Origin: Roseinatronobacter domitianus
GTDB lineage: Bacteria > Pseudomonadota > Alphaproteobacteria > Rhodobacterales > Rhodobacteraceae
DNA: 64,000 nucleotides
Direction: 5' to 3'
NCBI RefSeq assembly: GCF_023336755.1
Contig: NZ_JALZWP010000002.1
Coordinates: 62,001-126,000, forward strand
The notes below the pieces were generated by a model. That model searched no databases. It was not told where the DNA came from and saw only the letters and a list, made by a program, of their open reading frames with translations. Positions 25,291 to 33,610 of the stretch are shown here, piece by piece (positions within the stretch are counted from its first letter, which is position 1; each line of letters opens with the position of its first letter). Both the position numbers and the translations under genes were made by a program.

Positions 25291-25629
25291 TCAGAGGGCA
25301 TCATCACCGGCTTCGCCCGTGCGAACGCGCGTTGCAGAGGCAAGATCCAACACGAAAATCTTGCCATCGCCGATCTTGTCGGTTTTCGCGGTTTTCTGGA
25401 GTGTCTCGACCACCTGGTCGGCCATCGCGTCGCTGACGCCGATTTCCAGTTTCAGCTTTGGCACGAAATTCACGGCGTATTCCGCGCCACGATAAATTTC
25501 GGTATGCCCGGATTGCGCCCCGAACCCCTTTATTTCGGTCACCATCATGCCGCGCACGCCGATAGAGGTCAGCGCTTCGCGCACCTCTTCCAGCTTGAAC
25601 GGTTTAATCGCCGCAATGATATATTTCAC
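25291..25629 (-). CDS. glnK: Nitrogen regulatory protein P-II (GlnK)
   Basis: A small trimeric signal protein that binds ATP, ADP and 2-oxoglutarate. Uridylylation state signals nitrogen supply to NtrB, adenylyltransferase and AmtB. Starting at GTG 25629 (after AAAGGGG) gives 112 residues, the exact P-II length, and puts the uridylylated Tyr at residue 51 (RGAEYAVNF). An in-frame ATG 6 codons upstream is less likely. IGDGKIFVLDLASATRVRTGE is the conserved C-terminal region. Linkage to amtB favours GlnK over GlnB. Confidence 0.94.
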   Translation of the reverse strand: MKYIIAAIKPFKLEEVREALTSIGVRGMMVTEIKGFGAQSGHTEIYRGAEYAVNFVPKLKLEIGVSDAMADQVVETLQKTAKTDKIGDGKIFVLDLASATRVRTGEAGDDAL

Positions 25630-25979
25630 GGTATCATCCCCTTTCATCCACGTTGTCGGCCAACACGCGACCTCACATCGTCAACAAAAGATGAAGCGCG
25701 GGGTGGCTCAACATTCGGGGCAGCTTCAGACGCCGCAATGCAGCAGATTCCGAAAAAGAGTGCACAAAATTGCATCAACGCACATTTTTTAAGCTATTTT
25801 AAGATGGGAGGCGCTGGTCGCAGCACGCAAATCGCAAAATTCTACCAGAGAAAACTGCCGAGTCGCGCTTGGCACAGTTCCGCGATGTCGTGCCAAAGGT
25901 GGTGGAAAACCGGCGCTGCACATGGCACAACACGGAAATTCTTTTTGTGCCGGTTTTCGGCAAACAGGCATCGTTACAC
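25630..25979. other. 350-bp divergent control region glnK / penicillin-binding protein
   Basis: No gene is supported. It contains TGCA-N6-TGCA at 25761-25774 on the glnK side, AT-rich sequence around 25780-25805, and two 7-bp inverted repeats with GGCAC/GTGCC cores on the PBP side (25869-25896 and 25924-25951). The glnK promoter is expected here and may be NtrC-controlled, but I could not define a convincing promoter. Confidence 0.4.
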
Positions 25980-28121
25980 ATGACCAGCGCCCGCCCCCCC
26001 CGGAAAAAGCTTGCTGCGCCGCGCCGCGCGACGGCCGGTTCCAAACCACCGGCGCGCAAATCTGCGGCCCGCAAATCCGCTGCACCTCGAAAGCCGAGGG
26101 GCGGCAACCCGATCTCAAGGTTTTTCAGGTCGGCGCTGGCGCTGATCTGGCGGCTCACATGGGGTGTGGTCTGGCGCGGCATGGCGATGGTCATGCTCAT
26201 CCTTGGACTGGCCACATTCTATTTCTACACAACGCTCCCACCGCTGGCCGAAATGCTGGACAATCGCGCCCAAGGCTCTGTCACAATGATTGACAGAGAG
26301 GGAGAGGTCTTCGCGTGGCGGGGCGAAACCTTCGGCGGGGCGATTACAGCAAGCAATGTCAGCCCACACCTGAAAAATGCAATTGTTGCGACCGAAGATC
26401 GGCGGTTCTACCGCCATCTGGGGGTTTCGCCGCGCGGCATTGCAGGGGCGATCCGCTCTAACCTGTCCGAAGGACGCAGCGCATTCTCAGGTGCGGGCGG
26501 CTCCACCATTACGCAACAGGTGGCAAAACTGCTTTGTTTGGGCGTGCCCTATGACCCGACCGTCTGGGACTCTGAGGCGAGTTACGAGGCCGATTGCCGC
26601 CGTGGCACGCTATGGCGTAAAATAAAGGAATTGCCCTATGCCTTCGCGTTGGAAGCAAAGTTTTCCAAGGATGACATTCTCACCATCTACATGAACCGCG
26701 CTTTTCTGGGGGCTGGTTCGCGTGGGTTCGAAGCTGCTGCGCAAAGGTATTTCGCACGCTCCGCGAACGAAGTCGGCCCCGCCGAAGGCGCCATGCTGGC
26801 CGGTTTGCTGGTCGCGCCATCCTATTACGCCCCCACCCGAAATCTGGAGCGCGCCCAAGAACGCGCCGCCGTGGTGGTCGAGCTGATGTATGAGCAAGGC
26901 TATCTGGACGAGTTTGAATATGCCGAGGCCCGCGCGCATCCTGCGACCTTGTCGCAACGCGCCGAAGAACAGCAAGGCATCGCCTTTGCCGATTGGCTGA
27001 TGCTGGACGCGCCAACCTACCTTGCGCGGGAGACGACCGAAGATGTCATTATGCGCACCACGTTCGACCCACGCTTGCAGGCCGCAACCGAAGCAGCTGT
27101 CGAAAAAGTCTATGCGGACAAAGTTCGCGAAGGTTCGCAGGCAGAGGTCGCAGTTGTCGTCATGTCCGCCGATGGCGCGGTGCGCGCGATGGTCGGCGGA
27201 AGACAGGCCCAGACCGGCGGCTTCAACCGCGCGGTTCAAGCGGTGCGGCAAACCGGGTCCGCGTTCAAACCGTTCCTGTTCGCAGCGGCTTTGGAAAACG
27301 GGTTCCAACCTTTCGACATTGTCGAGGATGCGCCGCTCACAATCAACACTCCCGGCTCTGGCCCGTGGTCGCCACGCAATTATGACGGCGAATTCCGGGG
27401 CTTTGTCACCATGTCGGAAGCTTTATCAGAATCTCTCAACACACCGGCGGTGCGGATTTCCGAAGCCATGGGGCGCGATAGAGTGCGCGAGGTGGCGAAT
27501 GCTTTCGGCCTGCGCAGCGAATTGGCCGAAGGCCCGGCGCTGGCGCTTGGTGCGTCAGAATCCAACCTGCTGCAAATGACGGCCGCCTATGCCGGTATTC
27601 TGAATGGCGGCAGTGCGGTGCGCCCCTATGGCATCGAAGAATTGAAGCTGTTAGGCGACTCGACACCGCTTTTCGGCGTCTCGACCGGGATTGGCGAGCG
27701 CGTCATCTCAGAGCGTTCCGCCCAGATGCTGACCTGGATGATGAGCCGCGTTCTGGAAGATGGCACCGGACGGCGCGCAAAGCTGCCGAACCGGGAGGCC
27801 GCCGGAAAAACCGGGACGACGCAAGCGGCACGCGATGCCTGGTTCATCGGGTTCACCGCCGATTATGTCGCCGGTGTCTGGATGGGCAATGACGATAATA
27901 CACCGCTGACCGGCGTGACTGGCGGCGGTCTGCCCGCAGAGATCTGGCGCGAAACCATGATCCGCATCCATGAGGATGTGCGGCCACGCCCGCTGCCAAT
28001 GGTCGCGCCGGAACGGTCGCGGTCCGAGGCCACGCCCCCGCCGACACAAACCGCACCGCGCGCCGCACCGCTGGACGACGCGATTCGCGGAATTCTGGGC
28101 TCTTTGTTTGGCGGAAACTGA
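25980..28121 (+). CDS. Bifunctional class A penicillin-binding protein
   Basis: Polymerises and cross-links peptidoglycan at the inner membrane. The 713-residue product starts with a very basic, repeat-like cytoplasmic tail (ARKSA twice) and a membrane helix (about 65-83). A GT51 transglycosylase domain follows, with the catalytic Glu in ATEDRRFYRH (E139) and STITQQVAKL. The transpeptidase domain has SAFK (S427), SLN (485-487) and KTGTT (610-614). ATG 25980 is chosen because the frame upstream (a TTG at 25869) encodes non-conserved sequence through inverted repeats. The ribosome site is weak. Closest to the PBP1A/1C-type enzymes of alphaproteobacteria. Confidence 0.93.
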   Translation: MTSARPPRKKLAAPRRATAGSKPPARKSAARKSAAPRKPRGGNPISRFFRSALALIWRLTWGVVWRGMAMVMLILGLATFYFYTTLPPLAEMLDNRAQGSVTMIDREGEVFAWRGETFGGAITASNVSPHLKNAIVATEDRRFYRHLGVSPRGIAGAIRSNLSEGRSAFSGAGGSTITQQVAKLLCLGVPYDPTVWDSEASYEADCRRGTLWRKIKELPYAFALEAKFSKDDILTIYMNRAFLGAGSRGFEAAAQRYFARSANEVGPAEGAMLAGLLVAPSYYAPTRNLERAQERAAVVVELMYEQGYLDEFEYAEARAHPATLSQRAEEQQGIAFADWLMLDAPTYLARETTEDVIMRTTFDPRLQAATEAAVEKVYADKVREGSQAEVAVVVMSADGAVRAMVGGRQAQTGGFNRAVQAVRQTGSAFKPFLFAAALENGFQPFDIVEDAPLTINTPGSGPWSPRNYDGEFRGFVTMSEALSESLNTPAVRISEAMGRDRVREVANAFGLRSELAEGPALALGASESNLLQMTAAYAGILNGGSAVRPYGIEELKLLGDSTPLFGVSTGIGERVISERSAQMLTWMMSRVLEDGTGRRAKLPNREAAGKTGTTQAARDAWFIGFTADYVAGVWMGNDDNTPLTGVTGGGLPAEIWRETMIRIHEDVRPRPLPMVAPERSRSEATPPPTQTAPRAAPLDDAIRGILGSLFGGN

Positions 28122-28243
28122 CCTGATCGGGAGCGCCCATATCACAGGACCAGCCCCTGAACTTTAGCCTGTGCGATGATCGTCGGGTTAAGTGTGCCCA
28201 TGTTGTTGGTGCTGTGGCCTCTCGAGCGGTTCGGCTCAGCCTG

Positions 28244-29056
28244 TCACGGCGTCATCCCGAGCAATCCGGCAACCCCCAGTCGCGCCTTGTCGACCAGCGC
28301 GACATAGGCCCCAAGCGGGCCATCAACGGCCGGCACTAACTGCCCCAGCGTCGGCGCGGCCATGTAAAGCGCGGTCAAGGCGCCGGCCAGACCAACCGGC
28401 AGGATCAGACCGCCCAAGAAGCTGCGTTTGCGTGCAGCTTCTGTCAGCGGCAAGCCGGATTGGCCGCCGCGTCCGCTGTCAATCGGTTCTAGCGTGGAAC
28501 TGATATCCTCAATATCGGGCAGGCGCGACGCACCGCCGCGCGGATGCGGCGCATCATCAACGGATGCAACGGGTCCGAACAGCCCAAGTTCTTCCTGCGT
28601 TTCCAGCGGAGAAGTCTCTCTTGCCCGTTGTTTCGCCTCGAACTCGGCCTCCTCGCGCAACACTTCTGCAACAGACGGGTCCAATGGCCGCGCGCCAGAA
28701 GTCGGCTCGCCCGGCGCAGGGTCCGAGGACGACGCCGGGGGCTGCGTGGAACTGGGGCGCGATTGCGTTGGCTGCGCGACCGCTGGGGCCACCTTGTCTG
28801 GCCGTCGTGCCGGGCCTGCTTCGGACCGCGCGGGCCGGTTCGGGCGATTTTCAACCGAAGGTTCTGGCGGTGCCGGTGTCGGGCGCGACGCAGGCGCGGT
28901 CCGTTTTGCGGGTTCAGAGGGCGCTTTCTGCTGTGCGGCACCGGCCTGAAACCAGACTGTGCTACAGGCAGAGCATTGAACCTCTGTCCCGCCTGCGGGA
29001 AGTAAACTGGCGTCTACCTCATACTGAGCGGCACAATTCGGACATACAAGACGCAT
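28244..29056 (-). CDS. Zinc-ribbon (MJ0042-type) membrane protein
   Basis: A 270-residue protein. The N-terminus is an MJ0042-type zinc ribbon, C5-x2-C8 and C28-x2-C31 (MRLVCPNCAAQYEVD ... QCSACSTVWF). A long, low-complexity Pro/Ala/Arg-rich middle (about 45-190) follows. One hydrophobic segment (SFLGGLILPVGLAGALTALY) near the C-terminus should anchor it in the membrane. The start at 29056 puts the ribbon at the N-terminus as in homologues; the frame is open upstream to 29137. It is divergent from ftsE. Function unknown; the family is common in alphaproteobacteria next to ftsEX. Confidence 0.75.
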   Translation of the reverse strand: MRLVCPNCAAQYEVDASLLPAGGTEVQCSACSTVWFQAGAAQQKAPSEPAKRTAPASRPTPAPPEPSVENRPNRPARSEAGPARRPDKVAPAVAQPTQSRPSSTQPPASSSDPAPGEPTSGARPLDPSVAEVLREEAEFEAKQRARETSPLETQEELGLFGPVASVDDAPHPRGGASRLPDIEDISSTLEPIDSGRGGQSGLPLTEAARKRSFLGGLILPVGLAGALTALYMAAPTLGQLVPAVDGPLGAYVALVDKARLGVAGLLGMTP

Positions 29057-29203
29057 AGTCACTCCACCTCGACGCCATATCTTCCATTGGCGCGTTACTC
29101 TATATGTTGTAGCAAGCCTACCAGCACCTTCCAACAAGGATTAATGTTTTTTGTCCGCACGCCGCCAAGCCCCGAATTCAGGTCACATATTTCGGCATTA
29201 CCC

Positions 29204-29875
29204 ATGATTGAATTTCAGGACGTCGCACATGATTACGGCGGCGGAGCGCTGTTCGAAGGCGTGACAATTGCCTTGGAACCGGGCAGTTTTCATTTCCTGA
29301 CCGGGCCATCCGGTGCAGGCAAAAGCACCTTCCTGAAGCTGTGCTACGGCGAATTGCTCCCCAGCCGCGGCACGGTCACACTACAAGGCACCAGCCTGCG
29401 CCAAATGTCGCGCGACGCTTTGGCCGAGATGCGCAATTCCATCGGGGTCGTCCACCAAGATTGCCAGTTTCTGGACCATCTGGACATTCGCAGCAACGTG
29501 GCGCTTCCGCTAAGCACCACGGGGCGCGCCGTATCCGACCGCGATGTGGATGACCTGCTGAACTGGGTCGGCCTGAGAGCGCAGGCCGATGCGCTGCCGC
29601 CCACGCTCTCTGGAGGCGAGCGTCAGCGCGCAGCCCTTGCGCGTGCCGTGATCGCGGCCCCGCGCGTGCTGCTGGCAGATGAACCCACTGGCAACCTGGA
29701 TTGGGAGATGTCGCAACGCCTGCTGTCACTGATGGTTGAACTGAACCGGATGGGCACCGCCGTTCTGATCGCAACCCATGACATGAACCTGATCCGCACC
29801 GCGAAATCGCAGGTCGCGGCCAGAGTGCTGCGCATTGCCGGGCGCAAATTGCAGAGCGCGGGGTCAGACCTATGA
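29204..29875 (+). CDS. ftsE: Cell division ATP-binding protein FtsE
   Basis: The ABC ATPase that, with FtsX, regulates peptidoglycan hydrolases at the division septum. The 223-residue protein has Walker A GPSGAGKST (34-42), the Q-loop region VVHQDCQF, signature LSGGERQRAALARA and Walker B VLLADEPTGNLD. Starting at ATG 29204 (MIEFQDVAHDYGGG) matches the usual FtsE N-terminus. An earlier ATG at 29144 behind AAGGA at 3 bases is possible but would add unusual residues. Its stop overlaps ftsX. Confidence 0.9.
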   Translation: MIEFQDVAHDYGGGALFEGVTIALEPGSFHFLTGPSGAGKSTFLKLCYGELLPSRGTVTLQGTSLRQMSRDALAEMRNSIGVVHQDCQFLDHLDIRSNVALPLSTTGRAVSDRDVDDLLNWVGLRAQADALPPTLSGGERQRAALARAVIAAPRVLLADEPTGNLDWEMSQRLLSLMVELNRMGTAVLIATHDMNLIRTAKSQVAARVLRIAGRKLQSAGSDL

Positions 29876-30732
29876 GCGCGATCTCGGACCAGATCGTTCC
29901 GCGCAGCGGGCATGGCGCGTGGCTGGTCTGGCTGGGAGCCGCCGCGATGGCCTATCTGGCGGTGTTCGCGCTGGCGCTGTCCATCTCGGCAGAGCGCCTT
30001 GCGGATAACTGGACGGCGGCGCTGGCGCAAAGCGCAACTGTGCGAATTTCCGCGCCACCTGCTGAACTGGATGCGCAGACAAACGCCACGCTGGAAGTGT
30101 TGCGCACGACCCCCGGAATTGACGAGGCCCGCGTCATGTCGGCGCAAGAGCAAGCAGATTTGCTGGCGGTCTGGCTTGGCCCGGACCTGCCGCTGGATGC
30201 CCTGCCCCTGCCGCGTATGCTTGAAGTGTTCGAAACCGCTGAGGGGCCAGACCGCCAAGGCTTGCGGCTGCGGCTAAGTGCCGAAGCCCCCAGCGCGATC
30301 TACGATGACCACACACAATGGCGGCGCCCGTTGATCGACGCGGCCTCCCGGTTGCGCGCGCTGTCAATGTTGGCCTTGGCCCTGATCGGCGGTGTCACGG
30401 GCGCGATCATTGCGCTTGCGGCAAGTGCGGCGCTTGCCTCTAATGCGCAGGTTATCCGGGTGCTTCGATTGGTGGGCGCGCGCGACCGCTTCATCGCCCA
30501 TGCCTTTGTGCGCCGGATGACGCGCCGCGCGGCCTTGGGCGCGACTATCGGGACCGCTCTTGGCATGCTGTCGGTACTGGGCTTGCCAAGCCTTGGCCCG
30601 GACGCGACAAACGGATTGGGGTTTCAAGGATTAAGCTGGATTGCGCCCTTGGCGGTTCCGGTTCTAGCTGCCTTAGTGGCTTGGGCAGCGGCGATGGCAA
30701 CGGCCTTTGCCGTTTTACGAGGAGTGACCTAA
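29872..30732 (+). CDS. ftsX: Cell division protein FtsX
   Basis: The membrane partner of FtsE. The 286-residue product has one N-terminal helix (about 20-40), a periplasmic domain, and three C-terminal helices around ALALIGGVTGAIIALAASAAL and later, the 4-helix FtsX/MacB-type topology. The cytoplasmic loop RVLRLVGARDRFIAHAFVRR is typical. It overlaps ftsE by 4 bp, and its TAA is directly followed by the plsC ATG. Confidence 0.92.
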   Translation: MSAISDQIVPRSGHGAWLVWLGAAAMAYLAVFALALSISAERLADNWTAALAQSATVRISAPPAELDAQTNATLEVLRTTPGIDEARVMSAQEQADLLAVWLGPDLPLDALPLPRMLEVFETAEGPDRQGLRLRLSAEAPSAIYDDHTQWRRPLIDAASRLRALSMLALALIGGVTGAIIALAASAALASNAQVIRVLRLVGARDRFIAHAFVRRMTRRAALGATIGTALGMLSVLGLPSLGPDATNGLGFQGLSWIAPLAVPVLAALVAWAAAMATAFAVLRGVT

Positions 30733-31467
30733 ATGCGGAACGCGGTGCAATATATCCGTTCGGCTCTGTTCATCGGCCAGATGTATCTGGCCATGGCCGT
30801 CATAGCGTTGGGCTTTGCGCCCTTCGCCATGTTCAGCCGCAACATGGCGCTACAGGCCTGCTACGCCTATTGCCGCTATGTGCGCTGGACAGCAAGCTGG
30901 ATGGTCGGCCTGCATGCCGAAATTCGCGGGGAAATTCCGCAAGATGGCGCTCTTGTCGCCGCGAAACACCAGAGCTTTTTCGATATTATCCTTATTTTCG
31001 GGGCGCTGCCGAATCCGCGTTTCATTATGAAGAAACAGCTGAAGAACGCGCCTTTCCTTGGTTGGTATGCCATGCGTCTGGGCTGTGTGCCCATTGATCG
31101 CGGCAAGCGGGGTGTTGCGATCCGCGACATGCTGGCCCGCGTGGAGCAAGGGCGCGAAGAGGCCGGGCAGATCATCATCTATCCGCAAGGCACCCGCGTC
31201 GCGCCGGGTGACAGCAAGCCCTACAAGATCGGCTCTGCGCTTTTGTATGCTCAGTTGGGCCACCCTTGCGTGCCTGTGGCCACGAATGTCGGGCTGTTCT
31301 GGCCCAAGCGTAGCATGTATCGCAAACCCGGCACCGCCGTGGTGGAGTTTTTGCCGCCCATTCCCGCAGGCATGGATCAGCGCGATTTCATGAAAACGCT
31401 GGAAGAGGTCGTCGAAACCCGGTCAAATGAACTGATGGCGCAGGCCGGGATCGCACCACCGCCCTGA
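30733..31467 (+). CDS. plsC: 1-acyl-sn-glycerol-3-phosphate acyltransferase (PlsC-like)
   Basis: Adds the second acyl chain to lysophosphatidic acid to make phosphatidic acid. The 244-residue membrane-associated protein has the HX4D motif KHQSFFD (H79, D84). A substrate-binding stretch GCVPIDRGKRG and YPQGTR follow, where many homologues have EGTR. N-terminal helix about 14-36. It begins at the base after the ftsX stop, so it should be co-expressed with ftsEX, linking membrane lipid supply with division. Confidence 0.88.
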   Translation: MRNAVQYIRSALFIGQMYLAMAVIALGFAPFAMFSRNMALQACYAYCRYVRWTASWMVGLHAEIRGEIPQDGALVAAKHQSFFDIILIFGALPNPRFIMKKQLKNAPFLGWYAMRLGCVPIDRGKRGVAIRDMLARVEQGREEAGQIIIYPQGTRVAPGDSKPYKIGSALLYAQLGHPCVPVATNVGLFWPKRSMYRKPGTAVVEFLPPIPAGMDQRDFMKTLEEVVETRSNELMAQAGIAPPP

Positions 31468-31486
31468 GAAACAGACCGGCACCGCG

Positions 31487-32611
31487 TCAATCCGCGCGCA
31501 GCGCACGCCCGACATTCAAGGCGCCACCGAACAGGCCCAATGCCCGTTGCAGTGTTGTGCCAGTGGCCATGGTCGCCAGCACCACGTCGCCATCCTGCAA
31601 CAGGAACTGGTCAGCAGCGAACAGGCGCTCGGCGCGGGTCAGGTCAAAGCTGAAGACGACCTTGTCGCGCGGCGGCCCATCCGTGCGCGTGGCGGTTCCG
31701 GCAGGATACCGCCGCAAGACCAACAGCCCGCGCGGATCGGCCCGGTTATCGGCAATGCCGCCGATGACAGATACCGCGCGCAAAGCGCTCAGGTCCTCGG
31801 ACGGGAACGGGAACACCCGCTGCCCGCCCGTTGCCCCAAGCGAGGTAAAGCTGCGTTCATCAGGCCGGATCACGACCCGGTCGCCGCCATGCAGGGCAAC
31901 ATCCAGTTCCGGGGCTTCCAACACCTCCTCATAGGGCATTCGGTAGACCGTGCCACCGCGCGTAATCATGATCTGCGGATTGCCGGGACTGTCCGCCACA
32001 CCGCCCGCCGCACCCACAAGGTTCAACACCGTCAGGTTCCGCTCGGCCAAAGGGAATGTGCCGGGCTGGCGGACGCCATCCAGCATATCGACGGAATTTC
32101 GCATGCCGGTGTTTGACGTTAGCTGCACCTGAGCCGAAGGGATGACCGAGCTAAGTCGCTCTTGAACCCGCACGCGCGCCACCTCTGGCGCCAGCCCCGC
32201 GACATGGACCTCTTCGACATAGGGCAGAACGATATGCCCGGATGGAGAGACAACCAGACCGGAAATATCGGCATAACGCTCGCCAAGGCTGGTGATGAGC
32301 GATGTTTCCTCTGCGGTCCAGACGCGCACTGACAACCGGTCCCCCGGCGCGATCTTCTGGCTGGTGATACCGCCGCCACGGTTCGGCCAATGACGCGTCG
32401 GTCGTGGGTCGATCACCGGCCACCCCGCGATCTTATCCAAGGTATCATCCGTGACATCAACCAAGGCGAAATCGGCATCAGAGGTTCCGTCGCCAGTATC
32501 GGCCCCCGCAACAATCTCTGATTTGCGGGCGGAATCGCGTGCAACGGCACAGCCTGTCAGCAGAAAAGCCGTTCCAGTGGCCATGAGAGCGCGGCGCGAA
32601 ATCTCTGTCAT
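31487..32611 (-). CDS. Polysaccharide export lipoprotein (OPX/Wza-like)
   Basis: A 374-residue outer-membrane or periplasmic polysaccharide export protein. The signal peptide has an SRRALM twin-arginine-like start and a lipobox ending at Cys21 (LLTGCAV), so it may be a Tat-exported lipoprotein. The poly-export domain begins at IAPGDRLSVRVW (about 85). SLBB-like regions follow (GVRQPGTFPLAERNLTVLNLVGAAGG; VSVIGGIADNR). No polymerase or Wzc genes are adjacent, so the exported glycan is unknown. Confidence 0.85.
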   Translation of the reverse strand: MTEISRRALMATGTAFLLTGCAVARDSARKSEIVAGADTGDGTSDADFALVDVTDDTLDKIAGWPVIDPRPTRHWPNRGGGITSQKIAPGDRLSVRVWTAEETSLITSLGERYADISGLVVSPSGHIVLPYVEEVHVAGLAPEVARVRVQERLSSVIPSAQVQLTSNTGMRNSVDMLDGVRQPGTFPLAERNLTVLNLVGAAGGVADSPGNPQIMITRGGTVYRMPYEEVLEAPELDVALHGGDRVVIRPDERSFTSLGATGGQRVFPFPSEDLSALRAVSVIGGIADNRADPRGLLVLRRYPAGTATRTDGPPRDKVVFSFDLTRAERLFAADQFLLQDGDVVLATMATGTTLQRALGLFGGALNVGRALRAD

Positions 32612-32846
32612 CTTTGTCCTGCTGTGCTTGGCGCTGGTCTGAGCCGCATTGCCGGCAACCCGGCCCGCAGGTAACCTACGCTTCGAAATTCACAATATCG
32701 TATGGCTGGGCGCGGTCAACCATTGCCACACTGGCCAAGACCTCAAAGATGCGCGCGCCAGCGTGCCGGGACTACGACGATAGAAGGGGGCGCGAAAACT
32801 TGGGTAATCGCATATTATGCTGTCCTACAGGAGGTTCGGCGACACC

Positions 32847-33545
32847 ATGCGCACCGACATGATTACCGTTGGACATTTGGCACAGCAGGGCAGTGGGATG
32901 ATCCTTGTCATCGACGACCATCCGCTGTTTTGCGAAGCGTTACAGATGACGCTGTCGGAGTCGCTTGGCTTGCCACGGGTTGCCACCGCCGCGACGCTAG
33001 AGGCAGCTCTGGCCGCCCTGCGCACCGGACCGATGGCAGATGCCATCGTGCTGGACCTGAACCTGCCCGATGTCGCCGGGCTGGATGGATTGACTCGGCT
33101 GCGCAATATGGCGCCCGGCGTGCCGGTGGTCGTTGTCTCGTCAATGTCGGATGACCGCATCATTGCCGCCGTCATGCATGCGGGTGCAGCCGGTTTCGTG
33201 CCCAAGCACAGCCCGCGAGATGCCTTTGTCACCGCCATCGCCACCGCACTGCAAGGTGGCACCTATACACCAGAGGGCTACACCGCGCCCAGCGCGACCG
33301 CGCCAGAGACCGCCGAGCGCAGCGTCATAGACCGGCTATCGGACCTGACCCCGCAGCAGGCGCGCATCCTGTCGCTGGTCTGTGAAGGCCACCTGAACAA
33401 ACAAATCGCCTTTGAATTGTCGATCACCGAAACCACGGTCAAGGCGCATGTTACCGCGATTCTGCGTAAACTGGGCGCGCAAAGCCGGACGCAAGCGGTG
33501 CGAATTGCCAATTCCGCCAGCTTTGCCGAAATCCTGCGCAAATAG
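32847..33545 (+). CDS. NarL/LuxR-type response regulator
   Basis: A DNA-binding response regulator. The receiver domain has the acidic pair IDDH (23-24), phospho-acceptor D70 (AIVLDLNLPD), S98/S99 and K120. The C-terminal LuxR/NarL helix-turn-helix (LTPQQARILSLVCEG, then NKQIAFELSITETTVKAHVT) covers about 165-225. ATG 32847 lies 12 bases after AGGAGG (32829-32834). ATG 32898 would give the more usual receiver start, so the N-terminus is uncertain. It precedes, on the same strand, a FIST sensor and a hybrid kinase, its likely partners. Confidence 0.88.
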   Translation: MRTDMITVGHLAQQGSGMILVIDDHPLFCEALQMTLSESLGLPRVATAATLEAALAALRTGPMADAIVLDLNLPDVAGLDGLTRLRNMAPGVPVVVVSSMSDDRIIAAVMHAGAAGFVPKHSPRDAFVTAIATALQGGTYTPEGYTAPSATAPETAERSVIDRLSDLTPQQARILSLVCEGHLNKQIAFELSITETTVKAHVTAILRKLGAQSRTQAVRIANSASFAEILRK

Positions 33546-33610
33546 CTGCGGGCTTGCCTTGCGCGGCCTTTGACGTAGGCTTGCGCGGGCCGAAGCAGGG
33601 GGCGGCGCAC

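Noticed and set aside
25870-25885. A TGGCAC motif resembling half of a sigma-54 promoter
   Set aside because: The matching TTGC element is missing at the required spacing on either strand. The TGGCAC is better explained as an arm of an inverted repeat.
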